Source: Acetatifactor sp. (GTDB lineage Bacteria > Bacillota > Clostridia > Lachnospirales > Lachnospiraceae). Taken from it: 64,000 nucleotides of DNA. A program made the position numbers and the translations under genes. The stretch is taken from NCBI GenBank assembly GCA_024693365.1, contig JAILLF010000043.1, positions 185,235-249,234 on the forward strand, read 5' to 3'. Every line of letters begins with the position of its first letter. The stretch's first letter is position 1. Shown one piece after another: positions 7,345 through 16,813 of the stretch. The notes under the pieces are model-generated. The model made no database searches. It saw only the letters and a list, made by a program, of their open reading frames with translations, and was not told the origin of the DNA.

Positions 7345-9123
7345 ATGTCTGAAGACAAACGGAAGGCCGCGGACCCGATGCTCCGAGGCAAATTAAGGTT
7401 TTTTCACCGCAAAAAAATCACGATCACTTTTTTTATTTTGACTGGTATCTGCATCTTCCTGATGGGAAGACTGACACATTTTATGATTTTTTGTTCGGAG
7501 CATTATGCGGAGGCAGCAAGGGAACTGCATGAGCGGGAGAGAAGCATTAAGGCTGCCCGGGGCAGAATCCTCGACAGAAACGGGGCGGTTTTGGCAGATA
7601 ACCGTACGGTATGCAGCGTATCGGTCATCTACTATCAGATAAAGAATCCTGAAGAAGTAATCCACTTTTTAAGCCGTGAGTTATCAATACCAGAGGAGGA
7701 AATACGGAAAAAGGTACAAAAAAGGTCCTCCATGGAGCGGATCAAGAGCAACGTTGACAAGGAGACGGGGGACAGAATCCGGGAACGGAATTTGGCCGGG
7801 GTGAAGGTCGACGAGGATTACAAGAGGTATTATCCCTATGGTGACCTCGCCAGCAAAGTACTCGGATTTACCGGTTCGGACAATCAGGGGATCCTTGGAT
7901 TGGAAGTGAAATATGATTCCTTTCTTCAGGGAAGCAAAGGAAAAATATTCACCATGACGGATGCCAAGGGAATTGAGGTAGAGCGTGAAGGTGAGCGAAG
8001 ATTGGAGCCGATTGCCGGGAAAGATTTGGTGACCAGTTTGGACGTTAATCTGCAAAGCTACGCGTCCCAGTTGGCAAAACAGGCACTGAAAACGAAGGAA
8101 GCCAGAGGCGTTTGCATCATTGTCATGAATGCTAAAAACGGTGAATTGATCGAAATGGTCAACGAACCTGAGTTTGACTTAAATGCTCCATATGAGCTTT
8201 GTGACGCTGATTTTATAGGAATGGAAGGGAAAACGGAGCAGGACGTGTTGAATGCCAAGTGGAGGAATGCCTGCATCAACGACACCTATGAGCCGGGATC
8301 CACGTTTAAGATTATTACGGCGGCTGCAGGACTTGAGGAAGGAGTCGTGTCGACGGATAGTTCATTTTACTGTCCGGGTTACGTTGTGGCGGATGACCGC
8401 AGGATCCGATGCCATAAGATATCCGGACACGGCAGCCAGGATTTCACGCATGCGGTCATGAATTCCTGCAATCCCGCATTCGTTTCGCTGGGACTTCGGA
8501 TTGGTGCGGAACGATATTTTCATTATTTTGATGCCTTTGGACTAAGAAAAAAGACAGGGATCGATCTTCCCGGAGAAGCGGGGACGATCATGCATAAGTT
8601 AGAAAACGTTGGGAACGTGGAACTGGCCACGATCTCCTTCGGGCAATCTTTCCAGATCACGCCAATACAGTTGCTTGTGACGGCGGCCGCCATTGTAAAT
8701 GGAGGTACGAGGGTCACGCCACATTTTGGCGTAAAGGCGGTGGATCCAGGAACGGGGGCGGTAACGGCATTCTCATATCCGGCGGAAGAGGGAATCGTAT
8801 CTGCGAAGACGAGTGAGACCATGCGATACGTCTTAGAAAAGGTAGTCAGCGAAGGCGGTGGGAAGAACGGGGCCGTAACCGGGTTCCGGATCGGAGGAAA
8901 GACTGCGACAAGCCAGACGCTTCCCAGAGGAACGGGACAATATATTTCTTCTTTTTTGGCCTTTGCTCCGGCAGAGGATCCCGAGGTGATCGCCATTGCG
9001 ATTATCAACCGGCCCAAGGGGACGTATTACGGCGGACAGATCGCCGCACCGATCCTCAGACAGCTTTATGAAAATATACTTCCTTATTTGGGGATTATGA
9101 GTTATACTAGTCAGGAGGAATAA
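7345..9123 (+). CDS. Second class B penicillin-binding protein (SpoVD/FtsI family) with a KTA motif
   Basis: A 592-residue transpeptidase: membrane anchor (about 21-42), PBP dimer domain (ARGRILDRNGAVLADNRTV), catalytic S319-TFK and SCN (MNSCNPAF). The third motif reads K519-T-A (GGKTATSQT) instead of KTG. There is no PASTA domain. Start choice: ATG 7345, six nt after GAGG; upstream TTG (7318) and ATG (7333) starts lack sites. The tandem arrangement with the previous PBP fits a vegetative/sporulation pair, this copy being the more SpoVD-like by position before the mur genes (inference). Confidence 0.88.
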   Translation: MSEDKRKAADPMLRGKLRFFHRKKITITFFILTGICIFLMGRLTHFMIFCSEHYAEAARELHERERSIKAARGRILDRNGAVLADNRTVCSVSVIYYQIKNPEEVIHFLSRELSIPEEEIRKKVQKRSSMERIKSNVDKETGDRIRERNLAGVKVDEDYKRYYPYGDLASKVLGFTGSDNQGILGLEVKYDSFLQGSKGKIFTMTDAKGIEVEREGERRLEPIAGKDLVTSLDVNLQSYASQLAKQALKTKEARGVCIIVMNAKNGELIEMVNEPEFDLNAPYELCDADFIGMEGKTEQDVLNAKWRNACINDTYEPGSTFKIITAAAGLEEGVVSTDSSFYCPGYVVADDRRIRCHKISGHGSQDFTHAVMNSCNPAFVSLGLRIGAERYFHYFDAFGLRKKTGIDLPGEAGTIMHKLENVGNVELATISFGQSFQITPIQLLVTAAAIVNGGTRVTPHFGVKAVDPGTGAVTAFSYPAEEGIVSAKTSETMRYVLEKVVSEGGGKNGAVTGFRIGGKTATSQTLPRGTGQYISSFLAFAPAEDPEVIAIAIINRPKGTYYGGQIAAPILRQLYENILPYLGIMSYTSQEE

Positions 9124-9162
9124 AAGCCTCATCGCAATAGGAAGTTTTTGGAGGAACAGGAA

Positions 9163-10533
9163 ATGTTGGAAGGACGAAATTGCCTGATCATTGGATCGGG
9201 AATCAGCGGGATTGGCGCCGCAGGGCTTTTGGCGAATTTTGGAGCCAAGATCACGCTGTATGACGGCAATGAAAAATTAAATCCGGAGGAAATTGCGGCA
9301 AAACTGCCACAGGGCGTAGATGCTAAATGCATCGTCGGCGAACTACCGAAGGAAGTGGAGGAGGCGACGGAAGCGGTGATCCTGAGCCCAGGCGTGCCTA
9401 CGGACATACCGCTTGTGATCCGCATGCGGGAAAGGGGCGCTTTGGTCCTTGGAGAAATAGAATTGGCATATCTTGCAGAAAAAGGCACCGTTGCAGCCGT
9501 GACCGGCACAAACGGCAAGACGACGACAACGACCTTACTTGGGGAAATCATGAAGGCCTATCTTGGCGAGGAGAAGACGTTTGTCGTAGGCAACATCGGA
9601 AATCCTTATACGCTCGAAGTCTTGAAAACGAGTAAGGATTCCGTTACCGTGGGAGAACTTAGTTCCTTCCAGTTGGAGACCATTCATACGTTTCGGCCTC
9701 ACGTGTCAGCCATCCTGAACGTGACGCCGGATCACTTAAACCGTCATCATACCATGGAAGCCTACGTGCAGGCGAAGGAAGCGGTGGCGATGAACCAGAC
9801 CAAGGACGATGTGTGCGTGCTGAATTATGAGAATGAATATACGCGCGATTTTGGAAAAAGATGTCCGGCAAAGGTTGTGTTCTTTTCCTCTCAAAGAGAA
9901 CTGGAAGAGGGTTATTTCCTTCGCGGAACGCGCATCATCCGGAAGTTTGACGGGGCAGAATCGGATCTGATGGATATTAGGACCGACATGAATCTCGTCG
10001 GCATACATAATGCAGAGAACGTGATGGCCGGCATAGCCATGGCAGAGGGAATGGGCGTCCCCATGGACGTGATCCTTCGCGTAATCAAAGACTTTAAGGC
10101 GGTGGAACATCGCATAGAGTACGTGGCAACAAAGAAAGGCGTCGTTTACTATAATGATTCCAAGGGTACGAATCCGGACGCTGCCATTCAGGGCATTAAA
10201 GCAATGGACCGCCCCACGGTCCTCATTGGAGGCGGCTATGACAAGCAGAACGTTTATGATGAGTGGATCGAGAGCTTTGACGGTAAGGTAAAGTGGCTCG
10301 TGCTGATCGGTCAGACGAGGGAAAAGATAGCAGAATGTGCAAAGAAACATGGCGTCACGCAGATTAAATTTGCCGATACTTATGATGAGTGCCTGCAGCT
10401 TTGCACGGCGCTTGCAGAGCCCGGGGATGCAGTGTTGTTGTCCCCTGCGTGCGCAAGCTGGGGTATGTTCCCCAATTATGAGACTAGGGGAAGGCTGTTT
10501 AAGGACTACGTGAACGCCCTTCCGAACGAATAA
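9163..10533 (+). CDS. murD: UDP-N-acetylmuramoyl-L-alanine--D-glutamate ligase MurD
   Basis: A 456-residue cytoplasmic ATP-dependent ligase adding D-Glu to UDP-MurNAc-L-Ala. Motifs: Rossmann-like N-terminus NCLIIGSGISGIGAA, ATP P-loop VTGTNGKTTTTT, NVTPDHLNRH, and the C-terminal NDSKGTNPDAAIQGI and LLSPACASWGMF regions typical of MurD. ATG 9163 follows GGAGG (9150-9154). mraY, which often lies directly before murD, is absent: the preceding PBP ends at 9123. ftsW follows after 9 nt. Confidence 0.95.
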   Translation: MLEGRNCLIIGSGISGIGAAGLLANFGAKITLYDGNEKLNPEEIAAKLPQGVDAKCIVGELPKEVEEATEAVILSPGVPTDIPLVIRMRERGALVLGEIELAYLAEKGTVAAVTGTNGKTTTTTLLGEIMKAYLGEEKTFVVGNIGNPYTLEVLKTSKDSVTVGELSSFQLETIHTFRPHVSAILNVTPDHLNRHHTMEAYVQAKEAVAMNQTKDDVCVLNYENEYTRDFGKRCPAKVVFFSSQRELEEGYFLRGTRIIRKFDGAESDLMDIRTDMNLVGIHNAENVMAGIAMAEGMGVPMDVILRVIKDFKAVEHRIEYVATKKGVVYYNDSKGTNPDAAIQGIKAMDRPTVLIGGGYDKQNVYDEWIESFDGKVKWLVLIGQTREKIAECAKKHGVTQIKFADTYDECLQLCTALAEPGDAVLLSPACASWGMFPNYETRGRLFKDYVNALPNE

Positions 10534-10542
10534 GGAGTCAAC

Positions 10543-11703
10543 ATGGCAACGGAAAACATAGAGAGAACAAGAGGAAAAACGGAACATCACGTGGACGTGA
10601 GCCTTTGGTTTGCGCTATTGTTTTTGTTGTGCTTTGGCATGGTCATGATTTATTCCGCCAGTTCCTACACGGCGTTTGCTGATTACGGCGATCAAATGTA
10701 TTATTTGAAAAGACAGGCCGTGGCTGCCGGACTGGGTTTGATTGCAATGGTGGTTGTTTCCAGGATTCCATATCATTTTTGGGAAAGATTTTCTTTGTTT
10801 GGCGTACTTGTGTCAGTGGTTTTGATCTGCTTGGTGAAGACGCCGCTTGGAGTTGAGTCTCACGGTGCGAGACGATGGATTAAAACCGGTATTCCTGGCT
10901 TTAACCTGCAACCGGCCGAGGTAGCAAAGATTGCAGTGATCTTGTTTTTGGCCGTGATGATCTGCAAGATGGGTTCAGGTATAAAAACCTGGAAGGGACT
11001 AGTTGTGATGATGGTTGTTCCCGGCATTCTTTTCCTCATGATCTGGAAGATCACGGATAACATGAGCTCGGCGTTGATCATCATGGCGATTGCCGCGCTG
11101 ATGGTATTCGTGGCCAGTCCTGATTACAAGAAATTTATCTTGATAGGTTTTCTTGGCGTGGCGGCGGCGGTTGGCCTTGTCATGCTGGTGAAGTATACCG
11201 ACGTGTTCGACAGTTTCCGTGCTTCCAGAATCCGCGTATGGCTGAATCCTGAGAGCGATCCGGATGACAAGGGCTTTCAAACGTTGCAGGCCCTTTATGC
11301 CATCGGCAGCGGAGGAGTACGCGGAAAGGGCTTGGGACAGAGCATGCAAAAGCTTTCTTTCCTTCCGGAATCCCAAAACGACATGATTTTCTCCATAATC
11401 TGTGAGGAGTTGGGACTTTTAGGGGCGGCAGCCATCATGCTAATGTTCACGATCCTTATCTGGAGAATGATGATCATTGCCAATAATGCGCCGGATTTAT
11501 TTGGCGGACTCCTGGTGACGGGCGTGATTTCGCACGTTGCCGTACAGGCGGTGCTGAACGTCGCGGTGGTAACCAATACAATCCCCAACACGGGTATTTC
11601 GTTACCCTTTATCAGTTACGGAGGTTCTTCGGTGATTTTCCTGTTGATCGAGATGGGATTGGTGTTTAGCGTTGCAAGGGAAATTGAATATCGGGGAAAT
11701 TAA
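10543..11703 (+). CDS. ftsW: SEDS peptidoglycan polymerase FtsW/SpoVE
   Basis: A 386-residue SEDS glycosyltransferase with about ten membrane helices. Signature stretches: FGMVMIYSASSY near the N-terminus, FNLQPAEVAKIA, GSGGVRGKGLGQSMQKLSFLPESQNDMIFSIICEELG (split here by its conserved ESQNDMIF) and the C-terminal TGISLPFISYGGSS. It polymerises septal glycan with a partner class B PBP, two of which lie upstream. Could equally be named spoVE. ATG with AAGGAG upstream. Confidence 0.93.
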   Translation: MATENIERTRGKTEHHVDVSLWFALLFLLCFGMVMIYSASSYTAFADYGDQMYYLKRQAVAAGLGLIAMVVVSRIPYHFWERFSLFGVLVSVVLICLVKTPLGVESHGARRWIKTGIPGFNLQPAEVAKIAVILFLAVMICKMGSGIKTWKGLVVMMVVPGILFLMIWKITDNMSSALIIMAIAALMVFVASPDYKKFILIGFLGVAAAVGLVMLVKYTDVFDSFRASRIRVWLNPESDPDDKGFQTLQALYAIGSGGVRGKGLGQSMQKLSFLPESQNDMIFSIICEELGLLGAAAIMLMFTILIWRMMIIANNAPDLFGGLLVTGVISHVAVQAVLNVAVVTNTIPNTGISLPFISYGGSSVIFLLIEMGLVFSVAREIEYRGN

Positions 11704-11768
11704 GGATACAAGTTACCGCGGGGGCATCCCTTACGTAGAATAGAATAATTTCAACCGGTAGGTGTGAA

Positions 11769-13022
11769 ATGGATTCTATTCGCGTGCAAGGCGGAACTCC
11801 CCTGCAGGGAATAGTTAAGATTCAAGGGTCTAAAAATGCTGCGCTGCCCATTTTGGCGGCGTGCCTTTTGACGAATGGTCAGACGTATCTTGAAAACGTT
11901 CCAAAGATTTCGGACGCATACGGCATGATCCACATGTTGGAGGAACTGGGATGCCTGGTGCGGTGGGAGCGGGGGCTTCTTAAGGTTGATTCCGGAGAGG
12001 CAAGGCTTGGCGTCGTCTCCGCGAAACTGGCGGCAAGCATGCGTTCCTCCATATTTTTGCTTGGGGCACTGTTGGGAAGATTCCGTAAGGCTGTCTTGGA
12101 CTATCCGGGAGGCTGTGTCATCGGAAAACGTCCCATTGACCTACATTTAAAGGCGCTGGGGAAAATGGGCGTCCGTTTTCAGGAGAAAGAAGGCCGTTTG
12201 GAAGCATCTGCTGATGAATTGCGCGGGGCAGACGTAGAACTGGGATTCCCGAGCGTGGGAGCGACGGAAAATCTGATCCTGGCCGCAGTCGCAGCGAAGG
12301 GAAGGACAACGGTCAAAGGAGCCGCAAGGGAGCCGGAGGTTCAGGCTCTGTGTGAATTTTTGAAATCCTGTGGTGCTTTTATCCAAGGGACCGGAACGAA
12401 TGAAATCAAGATCGAAGGAGGAAAACCTCTTTCGGGAGCAAGGTTTCGGATACCGGCCGACCGAATTGTGGCCGGCACGTATCTTTTTACCGGCTTTGCC
12501 ACCGGCGGTAACGTGTTTTTGGAAGACGCGCCGGTCAGCCACATGGAGGCGGTTTGTCATTTGGCGGAAAGAATGGGAGCTTCGCTTGTCGCTGATCAGG
12601 AAGGGGTGTACGTTCAGTATCCTGAAAGGGCAGGGGAGTTACCTTTTTTAAGGACGGACGTATATCCCGGATTTCCGACGGATTTACAATCCATTGTACT
12701 GGCCGTGCGATGTACCGGTACCGGAACTACTTTGATACGGGAAACAATTTTCGAAGACCGGTTTCACGTTGTGGACGGTTTGAGGAATATGGGGGCGCAA
12801 ATCCGGATTGTCGACGGACGGAGCGTTTTGGTCAACGGAGTGGAAAGACTACGTGGGACACGCGCTGAGGCGATGGAGCTTCGAGGCGGAGCGGCGCTGG
12901 TTGCCGCTGCGGCGGGCGCAAGCGGAGAGACAATCCTGTCGGGGAAACAATTCATCGACAGGGGCTATGAGAATATATGCAGGGATCTTAGGGAGCTGGG
13001 GGCGAGGATAGTCAGTGAATAA
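11769..13022 (+). CDS. murA: UDP-N-acetylglucosamine 1-carboxyvinyltransferase MurA
   Basis: A 417-residue EPSP-synthase-fold enzyme that transfers enolpyruvate from PEP to UDP-GlcNAc, the first committed step of peptidoglycan precursor synthesis. GSKNAALPI near residue 22 and the catalytic loop PGGC with Cys116 are present, so it is predicted fosfomycin-sensitive (the Cys is the drug target in the family). The Shine-Dalgarno is weak (AGGTG). In this cluster MurA stands where murG often sits. It overlaps the next gene by 8 nt. Confidence 0.93.
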   Translation: MDSIRVQGGTPLQGIVKIQGSKNAALPILAACLLTNGQTYLENVPKISDAYGMIHMLEELGCLVRWERGLLKVDSGEARLGVVSAKLAASMRSSIFLLGALLGRFRKAVLDYPGGCVIGKRPIDLHLKALGKMGVRFQEKEGRLEASADELRGADVELGFPSVGATENLILAAVAAKGRTTVKGAAREPEVQALCEFLKSCGAFIQGTGTNEIKIEGGKPLSGARFRIPADRIVAGTYLFTGFATGGNVFLEDAPVSHMEAVCHLAERMGASLVADQEGVYVQYPERAGELPFLRTDVYPGFPTDLQSIVLAVRCTGTGTTLIRETIFEDRFHVVDGLRNMGAQIRIVDGRSVLVNGVERLRGTRAEAMELRGGAALVAAAAGASGETILSGKQFIDRGYENICRDLRELGARIVSE

Positions 13023-13746
13023 GAAAGCAAAAAAATGGATTATCATATTATTTTTAATCTTAATGCTGATTGCCGCAGCGCTGTGGGCAGGAAATTACGT
13101 GCTCAGCAAGTATCACGTGGAGAATGTTTACGTTGACGGAAACGTGCACTACACGGATGATGAAATCAAGGAAATGATTATGACGGGAGTGTTGGGAGAC
13201 AATTCCCTGTATCTTTCCCGGAAGTATAAGAACTGGGAAGCGAAGAACGTTCCTTTTATTGACGCGATTACGGTGGAGACGCTTTCGCCGGATACGATCA
13301 AGATCACGGTGTACGAGAAAGCACTGGCCGGTTACGTAAAGTATTTGGACACGTTTATGTATTTTGACAAGGATGGATACCTGATCGAAAATTCCAGCGT
13401 GAGGACGGCAGGCATTCCTCAAATCACCGGACTGTCATTTTCTTACGCAATCATCGGGCAGCCGCTTCCCGTTGACGACGATAAGGTGTTTGGCGATATT
13501 TTGACAATTACCAAACTTTTGAAAAAATACGAATTATCTGCTGATAAAATACAATTTGAAAAAGGCGACGTTACCGTATGCTTTGGCGGAGTGGATGCCA
13601 AACTTGGAAACGAGAGGAGCCGATTAGAGGATAAGATCATGAGACTGCGCCAAATTCTGCCGGAACTGGAGGGAAAACGCGGGATGCTTCACATGGAGAA
13701 TTATGATGAGATGCACGGCAATTACCGGTTCGAACCGACCGAATGA
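13015..13746 (+). CDS. divIB: Cell division protein DivIB/FtsQ
   Basis: A 243-residue bitopic protein: short basic cytoplasmic tail, a membrane helix (about 8-27, IIILFLILMLIAAALWAGNY) and an extracellular POTRA domain (VENVYVDGNVHYTDDEIKEMI onward), followed by the FtsQ-type domain. It forms the DivIB-FtsL-DivIC complex that regulates septal synthesis. The GTG start at 13015 lies inside the murA stop region (8-nt overlap), indicating coupled translation. Confidence 0.9.
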   Translation: MNKKAKKWIIILFLILMLIAAALWAGNYVLSKYHVENVYVDGNVHYTDDEIKEMIMTGVLGDNSLYLSRKYKNWEAKNVPFIDAITVETLSPDTIKITVYEKALAGYVKYLDTFMYFDKDGYLIENSSVRTAGIPQITGLSFSYAIIGQPLPVDDDKVFGDILTITKLLKKYELSADKIQFEKGDVTVCFGGVDAKLGNERSRLEDKIMRLRQILPELEGKRGMLHMENYDEMHGNYRFEPTE

Positions 13747-13787
13747 GTCAATATGCGCATAATTTTTGCTAATTTACTAAAAAATTG

Positions 13788-13816
13788 TTGATTATTTCAG
13801 AAAATGATTATATGAT
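13788..13816 (+). promoter_or_regulatory. Candidate ftsZ promoter
   Basis: TTGATT (13788-13793), 17-bp spacer, TATGAT (13811-13816), in the 112-nt gap before ftsZ. It would give ftsZ transcription separate from the wall cluster. Confidence 0.5.
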
Positions 13817-13858
13817 GAATTAGATGCTTGTATAAGTAGAGAAAAGGAGGAAGGACCC

Positions 13859-15073
13859 TTGATCGAAATAAACAATAACGAAGCGGAAGCAGGAGCAAAG
13901 ATAATTGTCGTAGGTGTTGGCGGAGCCGGAAACAACGCCGTAAACAGGATGGTGGAGGAGGGAATAGACCTCGTTGACTTCATTGGAATGAATACGGATA
14001 AGCAGGCGCTTAGACTGTGTAAGGCACCCAGAATCCTTCAGATGGGCGAGAAACTCACGAAGGGACTTGGAGCCGGAGCAAAGCCTGAAGTGGGTGAGAT
14101 GGCGGCTGAAGAGAGTAAGGAAGAAATCGCTAACGCACTGCAGGGAGCGGACATGGTATTCGTTACTTGTGGTATGGGCGGCGGAACCGGTACCGGAGCT
14201 GCACCCGTTGTGGCGAAACTGGCAAAGGATCAGGGAAGCCTTACCGTTGGCGTTGTTACGAAGCCTTTCCGCTTTGAAGCAAAGACTAGAATGAATAACG
14301 CATTGGCAGGTATTGAGCGTTTGAAAGAGAGCGTGGACACGCTGATCGTTATTCCTAATGATAAGCTTTTGGAGATCGTGGACAAGCGTACCACGATGCC
14401 GGATGCGTTAAAGAAGGCAGACGAAGTTCTGCAGCAGGCAGTTCAGGGCATTACGGATCTGATCAACGTACCTGCGATCATTAATCTGGACTTCGCAGAT
14501 GTTCAGACGGCCATGAAGAATAAAGGCATTGCCCATATCGGTATTGGGTACGGCGAAGGCGATGACAAGGCAGAGATCGCAGTAAAGATGGCTGTTGAGA
14601 GCCCTCTGCTTGAGACCTCCATCCGCGGTGCATCCGACATCATCCTGAACATTTCGGGAGACATCTCCCTGTTCGATGCCAACACGGCGGCAGGATACAT
14701 TCAGGAAATCTGTGGTGAGGAACTGAACGTTATCTTTGGTGCAAAGTACGATGAGTCCATGAAAGATTCCTGTAGCGTAACCGTTATCGCTACTGGAATT
14801 ACCGACGGACTTCAGGTTGGATTTAGCAGCAACTTCTCAAAGAAGCCCATGTTCACCCAGCCGATCGCAAGCCCCATGTCCCGTGGCGGAATGGCTCAGC
14901 CGCAGATGAATAATCAGATGCCGGTGAATCAGGTTCCGGTTCAGCAGCAACAGCCTGCCACGCCCAGCAAGCCTACCATTCAGGTATCCCAGCCGGTACA
15001 TAAGCCTGTTGACCTGAAAAGCAACGTAAATGAGAAATCCCTGAAGATTCCTGATTTCCTTCAGAGAAAATAA
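13859..15073 (+). CDS. ftsZ: Cell division protein FtsZ
   Basis: A 404-residue tubulin-like GTPase forming the division ring. N-terminal [15 protein letters not shown], the tubulin signature [11 protein letters not shown] and the T7-loop region [11 protein letters not shown] are present. A Gln/Pro-rich linker (about 335-385) leads to the conserved tail [12 protein letters not shown] that docks SepF/FtsA-type partners; no ftsA is nearby. The TTG start is supported by AAAAGGAGG 8 nt upstream and by alignment of the N-terminus with the family. A terminator follows. Confidence 0.97.
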   Translation: MIEINNNEAEAGAKIIVVGVGGAGNNAVNRMVEEGIDLVDFIGMNTDKQALRLCKAPRILQMGEKLTKGLGAGAKPEVGEMAAEESKEEIANALQGADMVFVTCGMGGGTGTGAAPVVAKLAKDQGSLTVGVVTKPFRFEAKTRMNNALAGIERLKESVDTLIVIPNDKLLEIVDKRTTMPDALKKADEVLQQAVQGITDLINVPAIINLDFADVQTAMKNKGIAHIGIGYGEGDDKAEIAVKMAVESPLLETSIRGASDIILNISGDISLFDANTAAGYIQEICGEELNVIFGAKYDESMKDSCSVTVIATGITDGLQVGFSSNFSKKPMFTQPIASPMSRGGMAQPQMNNQMPVNQVPVQQQQPATPSKPTIQVSQPVHKPVDLKSNVNEKSLKIPDFLQRK

Positions 15074-15089
15074 AACATAAACAATCAGA

Positions 15090-15166
15090 CGTCGAAACTC
15101 AGCGGTAAGAAATTTCATCTTACCGCTGTTTTTTTGACAAAATTTTGGAGGGATGAGCCTTATAAT
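15090..15166 (+). promoter_or_regulatory. spoIIG promoter with long spacer and Spo0A-like boxes
   Basis: TTGACA (15134-15139) and TATAAT (15161-15166) are both consensus but 21 bp apart, too long for ordinary sigma-A use. The B. subtilis spoIIG promoter has the same oddity (22 bp) and needs Spo0A~P. TTTGACAAAA over the -35 differs by one base from an inverted 0A box, and CGTCGAA at 15090-15096 differs by one base from TGTCGAA. The -10 ends only 6 nt before the spoIIGA ATG, so the message may be nearly leaderless. Confidence 0.6.
15100..15135 (+). terminator. Intrinsic terminator of ftsZ
   Basis: CAGCGGTAAGA (15100-15110) pairs perfectly with TCTTACCGCTG (15118-15128), followed by an eight-T run (15128-15135). 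The T run merges into the -35 of the next promoter. Confidence 0.9.
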
Positions 15167-15172
15167 GTTGAC

Positions 15173-16174
15173 ATGAGGGTTGAGATTTATTATGACGTGC
15201 AGTTTTTGATTGTGTTTGTTACGCTCTTTTGCACCTTGCTTCTGGCAAATTTGATGCTGGAACGAACGGCAACTGCTTTTCGGATCGCAGTGGGTGCGGC
15301 CGTCGGGGCAGCGGCTTACGTCGCCGTTATCTTTCTTCCCTTAAGAAGCTTTCTAAAGGAAGGATGTTGGTTTTTGGGCATTAGCATGACGGTTTGCCTT
15401 GTCTTTTCCGTAAGAAGGTTCAGAAAGATTCTGAAGGTCTTGGAGACATATTGGGTCTGTGGCATGGCATGGGGCGGCATGGTGGCGTTGGCTTATCGGA
15501 TAGTTTCAAAAGAATGCGGATTGGCTGACGGCACGTTGCTCCTTTTGGGGATCGAGATTATGGTGACACTGTTTGGAAACGTGCTTCTAAGACGCGCGGA
15601 AGAAAAAATGGGAAGGAGGGAAGGCCGGGCCAGCGCGGAGATTCACGGAGAAAAATTACAATTCCGGGCATTTGTGGATACGGGAAACTCGCTTTATGAG
15701 CCAATCAGCGGGAAACCTGTTTGCATACTGCGGGCGCAGGAAAAGGAACTGCAATGGACGGAGGGAATGCTTTTCAGGGCAGTCCCGTATAAGACGGTGG
15801 ACGGTCCCAGAGGGATTCTTTGGGCATATTGCGTTCCCAAGCTTTATTTGGATTTGGGTGGTCCCGTAAAATGCGTTGAAAACGCTTTGGTTGCAACTGT
15901 GATAACGGATAATGAGGAAGCGTTCGCGGAGTTGATCGTTCATCCTAAGATACTTACGGAAAAGACGATGGGGAAGGAAAAAAGAAAGGGGAGAGAACGG
16001 GATCATGCAGCTAACGCTACCGTATGGATTGGGACGACGTTTCAAATGGCGAGAACTGAAAATGCAAAAAATACAGGTGGGAGATCTGTTTTACGTTGGG
16101 GGAACCGACGTGCTGCCGCCGCCATTGGAGCCGGCGAAAGAGAGTCAAATGATCGACCAACTGGAGACGGATGA
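15173..16174 (+). CDS. spoIIGA: Sporulation sigma-E processing aspartic peptidase SpoIIGA
   Basis: A membrane protease that removes the pro-sequence of sigma-E in the mother cell. Five hydrophobic segments (about 9-29, 37-57, 63-80, 94-111, 121-139) precede the peptidase domain with the catalytic motif VD169TGN and the flanking [10 protein letters not shown]. Family members end soon after the segment matching VHPKI (about residue 260), but this frame stays open to 16174, giving 333 residues and a 170-nt overlap with sigE. The tail of about 56 residues over sigE may be non-homologous. ATG 15173 matches the family N-terminus ([12 protein letters not shown]) but has no Shine-Dalgarno. Confidence 0.88.
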   Translation: MRVEIYYDVQFLIVFVTLFCTLLLANLMLERTATAFRIAVGAAVGAAAYVAVIFLPLRSFLKEGCWFLGISMTVCLVFSVRRFRKILKVLETYWVCGMAWGGMVALAYRIVSKECGLADGTLLLLGIEIMVTLFGNVLLRRAEEKMGRREGRASAEIHGEKLQFRAFVDTGNSLYEPISGKPVCILRAQEKELQWTEGMLFRAVPYKTVDGPRGILWAYCVPKLYLDLGGPVKCVENALVATVITDNEEAFAELIVHPKILTEKTMGKEKRKGRERDHAANATVWIGTTFQMARTENAKNTGGRSVLRWGNRRAAAAIGAGERESNDRPTGDG

Positions 16175-16730
16175 GGCAAAGGAGGCCAAGGCCACGCTGA
16201 TAGAACATAATCTGCGGCTTGTGGTATACATAGCCAAAAAATTTGATAACACTGGAGTGGGCGTGGAGGACCTGATTTCTATCGGCACAATCGGACTGAT
16301 TAAGTCAATCAATACTTTCCAACCGAGTAAAAACATAAAGCTTGCCACATACGCTTCCCGATGCATTGAAAATGAAATTTTAATGTACCTTAGAAGAAAT
16401 AATAAGACGAGACTTGAGGTTTCTTTTGATGAACCGTTAAACGTTGACTGGGATGGTAATGAACTGCTTCTCTCAGATATTTTGGGAACGGAAGAAGACG
16501 TGATTTATCGCGACATAGAGAATCAAGTGGAGCGTAGTCTGCTGAAAAAAGCGTTGGCGAAATTAAATGACAGGGAGAAACTGATCATCAGCCTGCGGTA
16601 TGGTATTGGGACCAAGGACGGCATCGAAATGACGCAGAAAGAGGTCGCGGAACTTCTGGGGATTTCTCAATCGTACATTTCAAGACTGGAAAAGAAAATA
16701 ATGAAACAATTAAAGCGGGAATTGAGTTGA
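16005..16730 (+). CDS. sigE: RNA polymerase sporulation sigma factor SigE (pro-form)
   Basis: A 241-residue sigma-70 family protein. An N-terminal pro-sequence of about 25-29 residues precedes [17 protein letters not shown], where family members resume alignment. Regions 2 and 4 are intact ([33 protein letters not shown] split here; [40 protein letters not shown]). It directs early mother-cell genes after SpoIIGA cleavage. Start ATG 16005 with AAAGGGGAGA about 10 nt upstream. sigG, normally next, is found inverted 5 kb away. Confidence 0.95.
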   Translation: MQLTLPYGLGRRFKWRELKMQKIQVGDLFYVGGTDVLPPPLEPAKESQMIDQLETDEAKEAKATLIEHNLRLVVYIAKKFDNTGVGVEDLISIGTIGLIKSINTFQPSKNIKLATYASRCIENEILMYLRRNNKTRLEVSFDEPLNVDWDGNELLLSDILGTEEDVIYRDIENQVERSLLKKALAKLNDREKLIISLRYGIGTKDGIEMTQKEVAELLGISQSYISRLEKKIMKQLKRELS

Positions 16731-16736
16731 AACAAG

Positions 16737-16765
16737 TTGGCAAATACGGGAAAAACGGTTATAAT
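16737..16765 (+). promoter_or_regulatory. Sigma-A promoter upstream of the small-protein/lacZ block
   Basis: TTGGCA (16737-16742), 17-bp spacer, perfect TATAAT (16760-16765), immediately after the sigE stop. Confidence 0.7.
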
Positions 16766-16813
16766 GAGGAAAGGTCGTGAAATCATGAAAACAGCCTAAG
16801 GAGGCCTGCACGG

